Assembly (NCBI GenBank): GCA_013139755.1
Contig: WTAG01000254.1
Location: 1-36,010 of the forward strand
DNA from: Methylomarinum sp.
GTDB taxonomy: Bacteria > Pseudomonadota > Gammaproteobacteria > Methylococcales > Methylomonadaceae
Reading direction: 5' to 3'
DNA length: 36,010 bases
In this document: in pieces, positions 22,825-32,459 of the stretch
Layout: every line of letters starts with the position of its first letter
How positions within the stretch are numbered: position 1 is the stretch's first letter
Notes under the pieces: generated by a model
What the model saw: the letters and a program-made list of their open reading frames with translations, nothing else
What the model was told of the DNA's origin: nothing
The model's database searches: none
Made by a program: the position numbers and the translations under genes

Positions 22825-25194
22825 TCAGTTTTCCTTTGCTGGATTTACAAAGAAGGTTAATAATTCGGGTGCCAAACAACTATTTTGGTTACATGCTTGT
22901 AAGTTTAGGTTGATTTTAACCGCTTCTGATTTTAATTCTGATAGGGGGGTTAGTTTTGCTGAGATTGTAAACTCACCTTGATAAAGAGCGAGTGATTGCT
23001 TATCAAAATTAGTTTTTACTAATTCAGCGGGTGGATATTGAATATCACTTAATTGCCAATGCTGCTTGTTAAGCACAGTAATGTCGGTGGCAATAAGTTG
23101 TTTCTGTAGAGGAATATGCGCATTGATATGCCAGCCTGGTTTAGTTGTAAACAGAAGCAGTAATTTATTGTTATTAACCTTTGCATCAACTTTAATTGCA
23201 CCACGAGCCGCATATTGATGTGAGCTGATTTCCCCCTTTTTTAACTCATCTAATTGTGTCAACATATAGGTATATGCCGTAGGCTGGCGTGTAATATTAC
23301 TAGATAAAGTCTGAAGAATTTTAGTCGCTAAATCATTAAACTGTTGTTTCCCCGTACGTTTAAATAGACGATTAAAAATACGCACAGCAACAGAATTACC
23401 TGAGGGTAATGCGCTATCATAGGCATCTTTTGGCTGAGTAAATAATAAAGGATCTTTACCCATGCTTAAGGTGCCTGAAGCACTATCCATAAATAGGTTT
23501 GTCATTTCATTACTCAATTCTTCAGCCATTTGTAAGTAATAAATTTCATTTGTTACATCATATAAAGTGATTAAGGCCTCAGAAAAGTGAGCATAATCCT
23601 CTTGTTTAGCCATGATGGAAGGCTGATTATCAAGATTGATTCTCCACAGTAATCCTTCGCTTTCACGTTGTGAATTCCATAAAGCAATAGCGGCTGCTTT
23701 AGCTGTGTCGATATATTTAGCTTCATTTAGAATATCACCAACCTCTGCCAGAGCAGTGATAAACATGCTATTCCAGGAAACAATGACCTTATTATCAGTG
23801 AGAGGATGAGATCGGGTATTTCTATGGTTTTTTAGGGTTTCAATTAAAGGGCTAATACGGTGCATTAATGTGGTGAATGACAGCCCTTGTTGCTTTGCCA
23901 GCTGTTGCAACGATTGCGGTAAAAAGAAAATATTTTTACCTTCAAAGTTGCCTGTTTCAGTTAGACCATAAAGATTGATAATAAACTTTGCATCAGCTGC
24001 ATTTAATAATTGCTTGATTTGTTTTATTGTCCAAACAAAAAAAGTTCCCTCTTCTCCTTCACTATCGGCATCAGTGGCAGAATAAAACAAGCCTTTAGGA
24101 CTGCTCATTTCTGAAATCACGTAATCTAGCGTTTGTTTTGCTATTAGTGCATAGCTGGGGTTTTGAGTTAAGCGATAGGCTTGCGCATAAACCCTGGCAA
24201 GATAGGCTTGGTTGTAAAGCATCTTCTCAAAATGCGGCACAAGCCATTTCTCATCGGTTGAATAACGGTGAAAGCCACCGCCAATTTGATCATAAAAACC
24301 GCCTTCAGCCATTGCTGATAATGTTTTCTCAAGTACTCCACTTAGTTGTGAATCGTTATTTCTTTCCGCATTTTGTAAGAGTAATAATAAAGAAGGCTCA
24401 TTTGGAAACTTGGGGGCCAAACTAAAACCACCATTTTGATTATCATAGTGAGATAAAAGTGTTTGTATGGCTGATTGCACCGTCGATTGCTCTAGAGAAG
24501 TAACTGAGTGCTGTGACGATGTCTCTCTTTTGACTGCTTCTGCTAAAAGATTGGCAGAGCTAAGTATAGATTGATGACGCTCAACCCAGGCCGTTTTGAC
24601 CTGTTGCAATAAGGCTATAAAGTCAGCTTGTGGGTAATAAGTTCCACCAAAAAAAGGTTTGCCTTCAGCGGTGATAAAAGATGACATTGGCCATCCACCT
24701 TGGCCATTAAGCAAGGTTACTGCTGTCATATAGGTAGCATCAATATCGGGGTGTTGTTCTCTATCTACTTTGATGGAAATAAAAAATTTATTAAGTATTT
24801 TGGCTACTTCAATACTTTCAAAGCTTTCCTTTTCCATCACATGACACCAGTGGCAAGTCGCATAACCAATAGACAGAAAAATAGGTTTGTTTTCTTGTTT
24901 TGCGATGGCAAATGCTTCTTCCCCCCAAGGATACCAATTAACGGGGTTATGGGCATGTTGAATTAAATAAGGCGAGTCTGTTAATATCAGGCGATTAGTA
25001 TAAGTCGGATGTGTATTACTGAAATGATGTGTTCGGGCTTTATAATCAGAACCCTTAGCTTTTAAAGCTGAAATAAGTTGTTGTTGCAACTTTTCTGGAT
25101 AGGAAATTTGATAATTAGCTGTACTGGAATTAGCAACGGAATAGCTCATAAGACAGTAAAAAATTAACAGTGAACGGAGAAGGATGAGAGGCAT
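22825..25194 (-). CDS. SPATA20/YyaL-like thioredoxin protein with C-terminal DsbD-alpha-like domain
   Basis: This 789-residue protein has a signal sequence ([20 protein letters not shown]). Residues about 65-230 form the DUF255 thioredoxin-like domain: [20 protein letters not shown], then the motif C-H-W-C-H at 114-118, then [11 protein letters not shown] and GGWPMSSF. An alpha/alpha six-hairpin region (about 240-670; [31 protein letters not shown]) follows as in human SPATA20 and bacterial YyaL. The last 110 residues resemble the N-terminal periplasmic domain of DsbD (PGWHINAH, then LQAC and CLAPELL, with the cysteines near 768 and 773). The export signal and added DsbD-like domain imply a periplasmic redox role, unlike the cytosolic YyaL. 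It is not obviously part of the glycan locus. Confidence 0.86.
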   Translation of the reverse strand: MPLILLRSLLIFYCLMSYSVANSSTANYQISYPEKLQQQLISALKAKGSDYKARTHHFSNTHPTYTNRLILTDSPYLIQHAHNPVNWYPWGEEAFAIAKQENKPIFLSIGYATCHWCHVMEKESFESIEVAKILNKFFISIKVDREQHPDIDATYMTAVTLLNGQGGWPMSSFITAEGKPFFGGTYYPQADFIALLQQVKTAWVERHQSILSSANLLAEAVKRETSSQHSVTSLEQSTVQSAIQTLLSHYDNQNGGFSLAPKFPNEPSLLLLLQNAERNNDSQLSGVLEKTLSAMAEGGFYDQIGGGFHRYSTDEKWLVPHFEKMLYNQAYLARVYAQAYRLTQNPSYALIAKQTLDYVISEMSSPKGLFYSATDADSEGEEGTFFVWTIKQIKQLLNAADAKFIINLYGLTETGNFEGKNIFFLPQSLQQLAKQQGLSFTTLMHRISPLIETLKNHRNTRSHPLTDNKVIVSWNSMFITALAEVGDILNEAKYIDTAKAAAIALWNSQRESEGLLWRINLDNQPSIMAKQEDYAHFSEALITLYDVTNEIYYLQMAEELSNEMTNLFMDSASGTLSMGKDPLLFTQPKDAYDSALPSGNSVAVRIFNRLFKRTGKQQFNDLATKILQTLSSNITRQPTAYTYMLTQLDELKKGEISSHQYAARGAIKVDAKVNNNKLLLLFTTKPGWHINAHIPLQKQLIATDITVLNKQHWQLSDIQYPPAELVKTNFDKQSLALYQGEFTISAKLTPLSELKSEAVKINLNLQACNQNSCLAPELLTFFVNPAKEN

Positions 25195-25392
25195 AGGTTT
25201 GTTGGATAGAATGGCTTAGAGTATAAGGAATATAAACTTGTTAAGTTCTTAGTCCAAAATATAGGAGAGAAGTTTATCATTAATCATTGATAACTACTCG
25301 CCCCCCCCCAATGGTTTTTCACCGGCTAGAGCTATTTCAATAGCAATTAGTGGGTTATAACCTTTGTTGCAGATAGCTAGAAATACGACAAT

Positions 25393-25442
25393 AAGGAACG
25401 TGTATGAAATAACTTCGGGAAGTTATTTCATACACGTTCCTT
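25393..25442. repeat. perfect 50-bp palindrome (24-bp stem)
   Basis: Positions 25393-25416 are the exact reverse complement of 25419-25442, with only two bases at the centre, so the strand folds into a 24-bp perfect hairpin. It stands 33 bases before the ATG of the 1633-residue gene. There is no following T tract in either direction. One arm (starting AAGGAACGTG) closely resembles 2872-2897. It could be two mobile-element ends joined head to head, or a regulatory stem-loop in the leader of the glycan operon. A run of nine C residues lies at 25301-25309 in the same spacer. Confidence 0.8.
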
Positions 25443-25475
25443 GGTAGTAAAAATTATTTTAGAAGAAACTGAATT

Positions 25476-28400
25476 ATGGAAAAAAAATCGAAAAAAAAAT
25501 TAGTTATTGTCCTTGGTTCTCATCGTTCTGGTACATCGTTGTTAACCGCGGCGATAGAAAGTCTCGGTGCTCATGCTGGAATAATAAATGGCTATGTTAG
25601 TGATGAAAACCCTAAGGGTTTTTTCGAGAATGAGGAAATAGTTCACTTTAACGATAGGTTTCTAGAGTTTCTCGGCGGGCGTTGGGATAATCCTGTGTTC
25701 GATGGTTGTCAGGCAATGGAACTAAGATCGGATAATGAACTTTCGCCATGGGGCAATGAAGCTAAAGAGATATTTCTATCTCAATATGGTGCCCAAAATT
25801 TTATAGTGATTAAGGATCCTCGGATGTGTCAGCTGCTTCCGTTTTGGAATAAGGTGTTTAATCAATGTGGGTTTGATGAGAGCAATATATATTATGTTCA
25901 TATCGCGCGGCATCCAGTGGAGGTTGCTCAATCACAATGCAAAAGGAGAAAGACTAATCCAGAATTTTATGTTCTTGGTGATGACTTCATTGAGATGGTT
26001 ATTCTCTGGTTTTCTCTGACCTATCAGTCGCTGAGGGATATAACTTTTGATCATAATATTTTTCTTCTTTATGTAGACTTAGTGAAAGAACCAAAAAATC
26101 AACTTATTCGTCTGGCAAAGTTTCTCGATGTTAAATGTTCAGGAAAAGAGGTGGAATGTTTTTGTAGTAACTTTGTTGATGAAAGTTTGAGGAGAAACAT
26201 AGTTGAAAGTAAACAAACCTCTGTGTTAAAGAAAGAGTTTCCGGATGCGATGGAGTTATACGAGCAGATAGAGTCGTTAGCTTTAAAGGATTTGTTTCAT
26301 CGTAGTGATATACAAAGTATATTGAAGATTGGACAACGGCCTAGGTATCTGCGACATCTAATTAAGGCTCTTATCCCTCTTGTATCTAGACTCGAGAATG
26401 AACGTTACGAATCAAACCTGAATGTTAAAAAAATAGCTGAGGATCTTAGTCAGGTAACAACTGAAAGGGATAGTCAGCTTGGCGAACTGAGTAAATCTAG
26501 AAATCTGCAACAGGAACTTCAGTCTAAGTATGAACAGGTACTGGTTGATGAGGGACGTACGGCTGACGAACTGAGTAAATCTAGAAGTCTGCAACAGGAA
26601 CTTCAGTCCAAGTATGAACAGGTGCTGGTTGATGCGGATAGTGTGACTGGCGAACTAACTGAAGCTAGAAATCTGCAACAGGAACTTCAGTCCAAGTATG
26701 AGCAGGTGCTGATTGATGAGGGGCGTACGGCTGGCGAACTGAGTGAAACCAGGAAGCTACAACAGGAGCTTCAGTCGAAGTATGAGCAGGTGCTGATTGA
26801 TGAGGAGCGTACGGCTGGTGAGCTGAGTGAGTATCAGGCTTTGTATCAAAATGCTATTTCTGAGCGTGATGATAGGCAAAGATCCTATGAGGAGCTACAC
26901 CGGGCGCATAATCGAGCAGTAGCTGAGAGGGATGATTTATATCCTCAGTTAATGGTTGTTTTGAACAGCAATTCCTGGCGACTTACGAGAGGGCCGCGAG
27001 CCGTCCGACGCTATTTGATTACAATGCCTGCTGAGGCATTGAGCAGGTTCATATATAGTATGTTACGGGGTGCTTGGGTAAGGTTGCCTATTGGTCCCCA
27101 AATGAAAAGTAGACTGAAGAGACAATTGTTTATCAGGTTGCCTTTTTTCTTTCAACGTACAGCAGCCTACCAGAATTGGAAGACATTAGAACCACGTAAC
27201 TCTAATCTGGAGTCTGATCATTCTTTGCAGGCGAAAAGTCAACGAAATGATTTGTCTGTCGATGAAAAAGAACTTTATGTTCCTTTGAGTGACGAGGGGG
27301 GGGTTGCAGACCTGCCTGTTCAGCTTATTGCATTTTATCTTCCTCAGTTCCATGCTATTCCTGAGAATAATGAATGGTGGGGTGAAGGTTTTACCGAATG
27401 GACAAATGTGAAACCGGCAAAACCTCAATTCGAAGGCCATTATCAACCGTATGTTCCGGGCGAGTTGGGTTACTATGACCTGACCGATCCGTCAGTACAA
27501 AAACGCCAAATTGAGCTAGCAAAACAGTTTGGGGTGGGTGGCTTCTGTTTTTATTTCTACTGGTTTGCTGGTAAGAGATTACTGGAAACGCCAATACTTA
27601 ATTACCTGAATGATTCCTCGTTAGATCAGCCATTCTGTATATGCTGGGCGAACGAGAATTGGAGCAGGCGATGGGATGGTTTGGAAAGCGATATCCTGAT
27701 GACTCAGCAGCATTCACCAGAAGACGATTTTGCTTTCATTGAGTATGTGAGTCGTTATCTACGCGCCCCCCGTAATATACAGATAAATGGTCGGCCATTG
27801 TTGCTTGTTTACCGCCCTAGTCTGCTTCCTTCGCCTGAAGAAACAGCTCAACGCTGGCGTACATGGTGCAGAGAAAATGGTATCGGTGAAATTTACCTGG
27901 CCTATACACAATCATTTGAAACAGAAAATCCAGCGAAATATGGATTTGATGCAGCAATAGAGTTTCCTCCAAATAATAGTGCCCCGCCAGTGATTACTGA
28001 TCAGGTGGAAGATCCTAATCCAGAGTTTACAGGTATTGTTTATGACTGGAGAGTGTTCGTTGAGCGAAGCAAAAACTATCGGCAACCTGATTACACGTTG
28101 TTTCGTAGTGTCACGCCTTCATGGGACAATACTGCGCGTCGTAAGACAGACGGTGCTATTTTTGCCAACAGTTCACCTGAAGGGTACCAGGCCTGGTTAA
28201 CCAGAGCGATTGAAAATACTGTTGCGCATCGAGAGAATCAGGATGAACGTCTGGTTTTTGTTAACGCATGGAATGAGTGGGCAGAAGGTGCTTATCTTGA
28301 GCCAGATGAAAAATATGGTTACGCATATCTTCAGGCCACTAAAGATGCTTTAGAGCATGTTATTGAGGAAAGAAAAAAGCGTCGTATAGTGCTAGTTGCA

Positions 28401-30377
28401 CATGATGCTTATCTGCATGGAGCTCAATACCTAATCCTTAATATGGCAAAAGTCCTACAAGAGAGCATGGGCTTTATTGTGGATATGATTGTTCTGGGAG
28501 AGGGGCCTTTAATTAGCGAGTATGCAAAATATGCCAATGTGCATGAATTAGCAGGGATTGATCCTCAGGGTGAGAAAACTGAGAGCCTCGTTCAAAAATT
28601 ATTCGAGCAGGGTGCAACATCTGCTATCGCAAATACGACAGTTACAGGTCTGATTGTCCCCGTATTGAAAAAACTGGGGTTTACAGTTGTTTCTTTAATT
28701 CATGAGCTACCTCAATTAATTAAAGACTATAAGCTTCATGAGCATGTAAAGGCAATAGTTAAAAATGCCGATAAAATTGTCTTTGCAGCTACACCTGTTA
28801 TGAAAGGGTTTGAGTCTTTTGAAAAGTTAGATAAAACAAAGGTAGTTATTCGGCCGCAAGGTCTATACAAGAAAAATTCGCTTCAGAGTTCTGAGAAAAT
28901 TAAATCTGCGCGTTCTGAGTTACGCCTTCGATTCAACCTTCCAGAGGAAGCAGTAATTATTTTAGGCGTAGGGTTTGCTGACTATAGGAAGGGGATTGAT
29001 ATTTTTGTTGAGTCAGGAATAGAAATATGTAAAAAAAATAAGAATGCTTATTTTATATGGCTAGGTGGTTTTGAATCGAAGATAGAAGAGAAAGTAAAGA
29101 AGGTGGTCAAAGATTCCGGTTTAGCTGAGCGATTTATTTTTCCAGGTCTGGATTATGATTCAGATATATATTATGCCGGTTCAGATATCTATGCGCTAAC
29201 TTCCAGGGAGGATCCATTCCCATCTGTATTAATGGAGGCATTGGATGTGTATACGCCAGTGGTTGCTTTTACAGAATCAGGGGGTGCTGTTGAGCTGTTA
29301 TCTAGAGGGGGTGGCGTGCTTGTTGACCATATGAGTAGTAAAGCTTTTTCTTCAGCATTAAGTGAGTTAATTGGTAACCCTGATAAAATTTATAAGCTGG
29401 GTCAACAAGGAAAGCAGATAATCGACGAAGAGTTTTCGTTCAGAAAGTACCTGTATGATCTTGCCGACTTTGCAAACACGGGTCTTCGTCGTGTTTCCGT
29501 TGTTATACCTAATTATAATTATGAGCAATTTATAGGCGATCGTCTTCAATCTGTGTTTGATCAAAGCTATCCAATATATGAAATTATAATATTGGACGAT
29601 GCCTCTACTGATAATAGTGTTAGTGCTATTGAAGAGATCATTAAAGATCAGCGTATCGATTGTAAATTTATAGCCAACTTAAACAATTCTGGTAATGTTT
29701 TTAAGCAATGGGCAAAGGGGGTGGAAATCTCATCGGGTGATTACGTATGGATTGCTGAGGCTGATGACCTGTCAGATGCTGAGTTTTTAAATGAAGTATT
29801 GAAGGGCTTTGAAGATCAGGATGTTGTTTTGAGTTATTGCGAATCAAAGCAAATGGATTCTACTGGAAATGTATTATGTAATAACTATTTGGACTACGTG
29901 AGTGATATATCCCAGGAAAAATGGCTTTATGATTATAAAGAGAAAGGTATTAATGAGATAATAGGTAGCTTGGCGATAAAAAATACAATACCAAATGCAA
30001 GTGCCGTTGTCTTCAAGCGAGAAATTATATCCAAGGTGTTCAATGATAAGATTGATGAAATAAAGCAGTACAGGAATGCAGGAGACTGGATTGTTTATAT
30101 TTATGTGCTGAGTAATGGCGATATTGCATATTCAAGCAATGCTCTTAATAACCATAGGCGACATGATAGCAGTGTTACTATCAGTAGTTTTGATATAAAT
30201 CAATTAGAGGAAATATTGGCTGTTCAGAAAAAAGTGAAAGAATTATATCCAGTAGATAGCAGTGTTGTTACTAAAGCGAATGGTTATTCTCAAGTTTTGT
30301 ATGAGCAGTTTGGGTTATCAACTAATGAGGCGCGAAAAATTACGGATAATCAAAGGCTAAATAAGTACTTGACTTGA
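25476..30377 (+). CDS. 1633-residue multi-enzyme: sulfotransferase, coiled coil, WbsX-like, GT4, GT2
   Basis: Residues 8-290 form a sulfotransferase domain (loop G-S-H-R-S-G-T-S at 14-21; VHIARHPVEVAQS near 142-154). Residues about 310-490 are a coiled coil built on a 28-residue repeat (LQQELQSKYEQVL), ending in LNSNSWRLTRGPRAVRRYL, a linker seen in multidomain glycosyltransferases. Residues 616-955 are a WbsX/GH99-like domain (AFYLPQFHAIPENNEWWGEG, FCFYFYWFAGKRLLE, WANENWSRRWDG, NAWNEWAEGAYLEP). Residues 969-1335 are a GT-B family 4 glycosyltransferase (EDPFPSVLMEALD from 1245). Residues 1342-1633 are a family 2 glycosyltransferase (PNYNYEQFIGDRL, DDAS from 1374, EADD ending at 1431). No signal peptide is present. 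It heads a plus-strand run with a pyruvyltransferase and a methyltransferase and likely assembles a repeat unit of a sulfated surface glycan. Specificities are unknown. Confidence 0.88.
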   Translation: MEKKSKKKLVIVLGSHRSGTSLLTAAIESLGAHAGIINGYVSDENPKGFFENEEIVHFNDRFLEFLGGRWDNPVFDGCQAMELRSDNELSPWGNEAKEIFLSQYGAQNFIVIKDPRMCQLLPFWNKVFNQCGFDESNIYYVHIARHPVEVAQSQCKRRKTNPEFYVLGDDFIEMVILWFSLTYQSLRDITFDHNIFLLYVDLVKEPKNQLIRLAKFLDVKCSGKEVECFCSNFVDESLRRNIVESKQTSVLKKEFPDAMELYEQIESLALKDLFHRSDIQSILKIGQRPRYLRHLIKALIPLVSRLENERYESNLNVKKIAEDLSQVTTERDSQLGELSKSRNLQQELQSKYEQVLVDEGRTADELSKSRSLQQELQSKYEQVLVDADSVTGELTEARNLQQELQSKYEQVLIDEGRTAGELSETRKLQQELQSKYEQVLIDEERTAGELSEYQALYQNAISERDDRQRSYEELHRAHNRAVAERDDLYPQLMVVLNSNSWRLTRGPRAVRRYLITMPAEALSRFIYSMLRGAWVRLPIGPQMKSRLKRQLFIRLPFFFQRTAAYQNWKTLEPRNSNLESDHSLQAKSQRNDLSVDEKELYVPLSDEGGVADLPVQLIAFYLPQFHAIPENNEWWGEGFTEWTNVKPAKPQFEGHYQPYVPGELGYYDLTDPSVQKRQIELAKQFGVGGFCFYFYWFAGKRLLETPILNYLNDSSLDQPFCICWANENWSRRWDGLESDILMTQQHSPEDDFAFIEYVSRYLRAPRNIQINGRPLLLVYRPSLLPSPEETAQRWRTWCRENGIGEIYLAYTQSFETENPAKYGFDAAIEFPPNNSAPPVITDQVEDPNPEFTGIVYDWRVFVERSKNYRQPDYTLFRSVTPSWDNTARRKTDGAIFANSSPEGYQAWLTRAIENTVAHRENQDERLVFVNAWNEWAEGAYLEPDEKYGYAYLQATKDALEHVIEERKKRRIVLVAHDAYLHGAQYLILNMAKVLQESMGFIVDMIVLGEGPLISEYAKYANVHELAGIDPQGEKTESLVQKLFEQGATSAIANTTVTGLIVPVLKKLGFTVVSLIHELPQLIKDYKLHEHVKAIVKNADKIVFAATPVMKGFESFEKLDKTKVVIRPQGLYKKNSLQSSEKIKSARSELRLRFNLPEEAVIILGVGFADYRKGIDIFVESGIEICKKNKNAYFIWLGGFESKIEEKVKKVVKDSGLAERFIFPGLDYDSDIYYAGSDIYALTSREDPFPSVLMEALDVYTPVVAFTESGGAVELLSRGGGVLVDHMSSKAFSSALSELIGNPDKIYKLGQQGKQIIDEEFSFRKYLYDLADFANTGLRRVSVVIPNYNYEQFIGDRLQSVFDQSYPIYEIIILDDASTDNSVSAIEEIIKDQRIDCKFIANLNNSGNVFKQWAKGVEISSGDYVWIAEADDLSDAEFLNEVLKGFEDQDVVLSYCESKQMDSTGNVLCNNYLDYVSDISQEKWLYDYKEKGINEIIGSLAIKNTIPNASAVVFKREIISKVFNDKIDEIKQYRNAGDWIVYIYVLSNGDIAYSSNALNNHRRHDSSVTISSFDINQLEEILAVQKKVKELYPVDSSVVTKANGYSQVLYEQFGLSTNEARKITDNQRLNKYLT
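26481..26831 (+). repeat. 84-bp tandem repeat encoding coiled coil
   Basis: Four near-identical 84-bp units (28 codons, encoding G-E-L-S-x-x-R-x-L-Q-Q-E-L-Q-S-K-Y-E-Q-V and L-x-D-x-x-R-T-A) run from 26481 to 26816, with a partial fifth copy to 26831. They correspond to residues 336-454 of the multi-enzyme. The high DNA identity suggests recent expansion, so copy number may vary and change the length of the coiled-coil spacer without breaking the reading frame. Confidence 0.88.
27296..27303 (+). repeat. in-frame G8 homopolymer tract inside the multi-enzyme gene
   Basis: Eight consecutive G residues encode the end of E607, then G608, G609 and the start of V610. They lie in the linker just before the WbsX-like domain. 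A slip of one base would truncate the protein after the sulfotransferase and coiled-coil part. Such tracts drive phase variation in other bacteria; here this is inference from the sequence alone. Confidence 0.6.
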
Positions 30378-30487
30378 TAGCTGTCTTTGAATATAAATCT
30401 TTAAAATTTATTTTGTCAACTTTTCGATTTTGGTTGTGAATAGCTATCATAATCAAATAATAATATTAATCTTGGTGAAATCACCTT

Positions 30488-31594
30488 ATGAGTAGAACTT
30501 TCTTTATATCTATAAAACCGGAATTAGGTGATATTTCATCTATTACGATTGAGCAGGCGTACCAAAGATTAGGGTTAAATACTGGAAATTTATTATTCAC
30601 AAATGCCGTATGGTCGCAATTAGACTATGAGAAAGCAGAGTCAGGTTTTGTCTTTGACCCTGCATATGTTAATGAAAATTTTGACCATGTAGTTATCCCA
30701 GCGGCAAACTGGTTGTTTGAGAAGTTTGATTTTACAGATCTGACTATATTAATTGAACAGCTAACTATACCTGTCGTCATGATCGGTGTAGGTGCGCAAG
30801 CTGGGGTGGATCAGGTAATTCCTGATTTACCTGAAGGGTCTGTAAGATTAATAAAGGCTGTATCTGAGCGATCTGCGTTAATAGGCGCGCGAGGTGATTT
30901 TAGTGCTGAGGTGCTGGATTACTACGGTATTAAAAATGTCGAAGTTATTGGGTGTCCATCGCTGTATATGGGCCATAATGGAAATTTGAAAATATGTAAG
31001 TCTGATTTAGATAAGATTATGATTGGAGGGACAAGATATCATCTTTCTAGTCACGATAAATCAGACTTGGGTAAGTTCCAGAGATCAATTTATCAATTGG
31101 CATTCAGGGAAGGGCTTGATATTAATTATCAGTCAGAAAGGCCAGAATTTGATTTTATTATTAGTGGTGGGGCTGAGATAAGCCCAAAGATATTAAACGA
31201 GATTTGTAAATACTACGGATGCGATGATACGCAGGAATTATTTAGTTATTTTAGTAATCATGGAAATGTGTTTGTAAATGTTGATGAATGGATTACAGTA
31301 ATGAATAAATATGATTTTTATATAGGAAGTCGTATTCATGGAGTGATCGCTATGCTGCTGTCTGGTACTCCAGCTTGCTTATTAACACATGACTCTAGAA
31401 CAAAGGAACTTGCTGATTTTGCATCAATACCTTCATTTTCTCAAGATGAAATTGGAGAGTTAACCATGGATGTTGTTGAAGATATTTATAATGGAATTGA
31501 TTTTGATAGTTTTCAAAACACCATTAAACAAAAATATCCGGACTATATAAGATTCCTCGATGCAAATGCGCTACCACATAACCTGGTTAGATAG
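30488..31594 (+). CDS. polysaccharide pyruvyltransferase family protein
   Basis: This 368-residue protein follows the pattern of the polysaccharide pyruvyltransferase family: a glycine-rich N-terminal strand (PELGDISSITIEQAYQRL), FDHVVIPAANWLF, VVMIGVGAQAG, SALIGARGDFSAEVLDYYGI, VEVIGCPSLYM, and near the C-terminus DFYIGSRIHGVIAMLLSGTP, whose R-x-H-G motif is the family signature. These enzymes transfer pyruvate from phosphoenolpyruvate as a ketal onto a sugar, adding negative charge. It lies 110 bases after the multi-enzyme gene and overlaps the methyltransferase, so it is probably in the same transcript. GGTGAAATCACC just before the ATG is a small inverted repeat covering the ribosome binding site. 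The sugar acceptor is unknown. Confidence 0.87.
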   Translation: MSRTFFISIKPELGDISSITIEQAYQRLGLNTGNLLFTNAVWSQLDYEKAESGFVFDPAYVNENFDHVVIPAANWLFEKFDFTDLTILIEQLTIPVVMIGVGAQAGVDQVIPDLPEGSVRLIKAVSERSALIGARGDFSAEVLDYYGIKNVEVIGCPSLYMGHNGNLKICKSDLDKIMIGGTRYHLSSHDKSDLGKFQRSIYQLAFREGLDINYQSERPEFDFIISGGAEISPKILNEICKYYGCDDTQELFSYFSNHGNVFVNVDEWITVMNKYDFYIGSRIHGVIAMLLSGTPACLLTHDSRTKELADFASIPSFSQDEIGELTMDVVEDIYNGIDFDSFQNTIKQKYPDYIRFLDANALPHNLVR

Positions 31595-32345
31595 AATTTT
31601 TAGAAAAATTAAAAGGGTATATGGAATGACTGCTTATCTTGAGGTTTCTGGTTACTGTCCTATCTGTGAAAAAAAAGTTCAGTTTGCTTCTGAGTATAAC
31701 TGGCTGCGAGATCATTTTTTATGTTCTGGTTGTGGATCTATACCAAGGGAAAGGGCATTGATGAAGGTAATTAATGACTATTATCCCAATTATCGTGATC
31801 TAATTATTCACGAATCCTCTCCTGGTGGTCGTGGCGTATCTGTGAAGCTTCATTCTGAGTGCTCTCATTATTCAGCATCACATTATTATCCTGATCTAGC
31901 TCTAGGAACGATGCATAAGAAGCATGGCTATCAGTGTGAAAGCTTGGAAGCTTTAACATTTGAAGATGAAAGCTTTGATTTGTTTATCACTCAGGATGTA
32001 ATGGAGCATATTTTTGACCCATCAAAAGCATTTAGTGAAATAGCGCGTGTTTTAAAACCAGGCGGAGCGCATGTTTTTACTGTACCTATAATAAACAAAG
32101 GTGCGCAGAGTGAGTGCTGGGCTTCGCTTGATGATAAAGGGGAAATAGTGTATCACCACGATCCCGAATATCATGGTAATCCAATCGATAGCAAGGGTTC
32201 ACTAGTGACGATGCATTGGGGTTATGATATGGCTGAATTTATACAGTGTCATGCCAATATGCCTACAACAATCGTTATGATTGATGATATTAATATGGGA
32301 GTTCGAGCTGAATATATTGATGTTGTTGTTAGCTACAAGCTATGA
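31560..32345 (+). CDS. class I SAM-dependent methyltransferase with zinc-ribbon N-terminus
   Basis: This 261-residue protein has an N-terminal four-cysteine knuckle (GYCPICEKKVQF, then FLCSGCGSIPRERAL), typical of a group of methyltransferases in polysaccharide loci. The catalytic part reads LIIHESSPGGRGVSVKL, then FEDESFDLFITQDVMEHIFD, then EIARVLKPGGAHVFTVPI, the usual Rossmann motifs. The first ATG at 31560 overlaps the pyruvyltransferase by 35 bases; an in-frame ATG at 31626 is an alternative. I keep the upstream start because a basic segment (RIFRKIKR) before the knuckle is common in relatives. It ends the plus-strand run and probably methylates the same glycan. The acceptor is inferred. 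Confidence 0.83.
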   Translation: MQMRYHITWLDRIFRKIKRVYGMTAYLEVSGYCPICEKKVQFASEYNWLRDHFLCSGCGSIPRERALMKVINDYYPNYRDLIIHESSPGGRGVSVKLHSECSHYSASHYYPDLALGTMHKKHGYQCESLEALTFEDESFDLFITQDVMEHIFDPSKAFSEIARVLKPGGAHVFTVPIINKGAQSECWASLDDKGEIVYHHDPEYHGNPIDSKGSLVTMHWGYDMAEFIQCHANMPTTIVMIDDINMGVRAEYIDVVVSYKL

Positions 32346-32459
32346 GTAGTGCTATAAAATCATGATCGTAACCATACGTAGCCCCATTTTTTTGGCTATT
32401 CTCTTATTTTTGTTAGCCACGATCTCAATCTCTGTTTTTCCAGAGACAGCAGCAATTAC

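Noticed and set aside
25250..25476. JUMPstart/ops antitermination element before the large glycan gene
   Set aside because: I looked for GGCGGTAGC-like sequence; only GGTAGT follows the palindrome, which is too weak.
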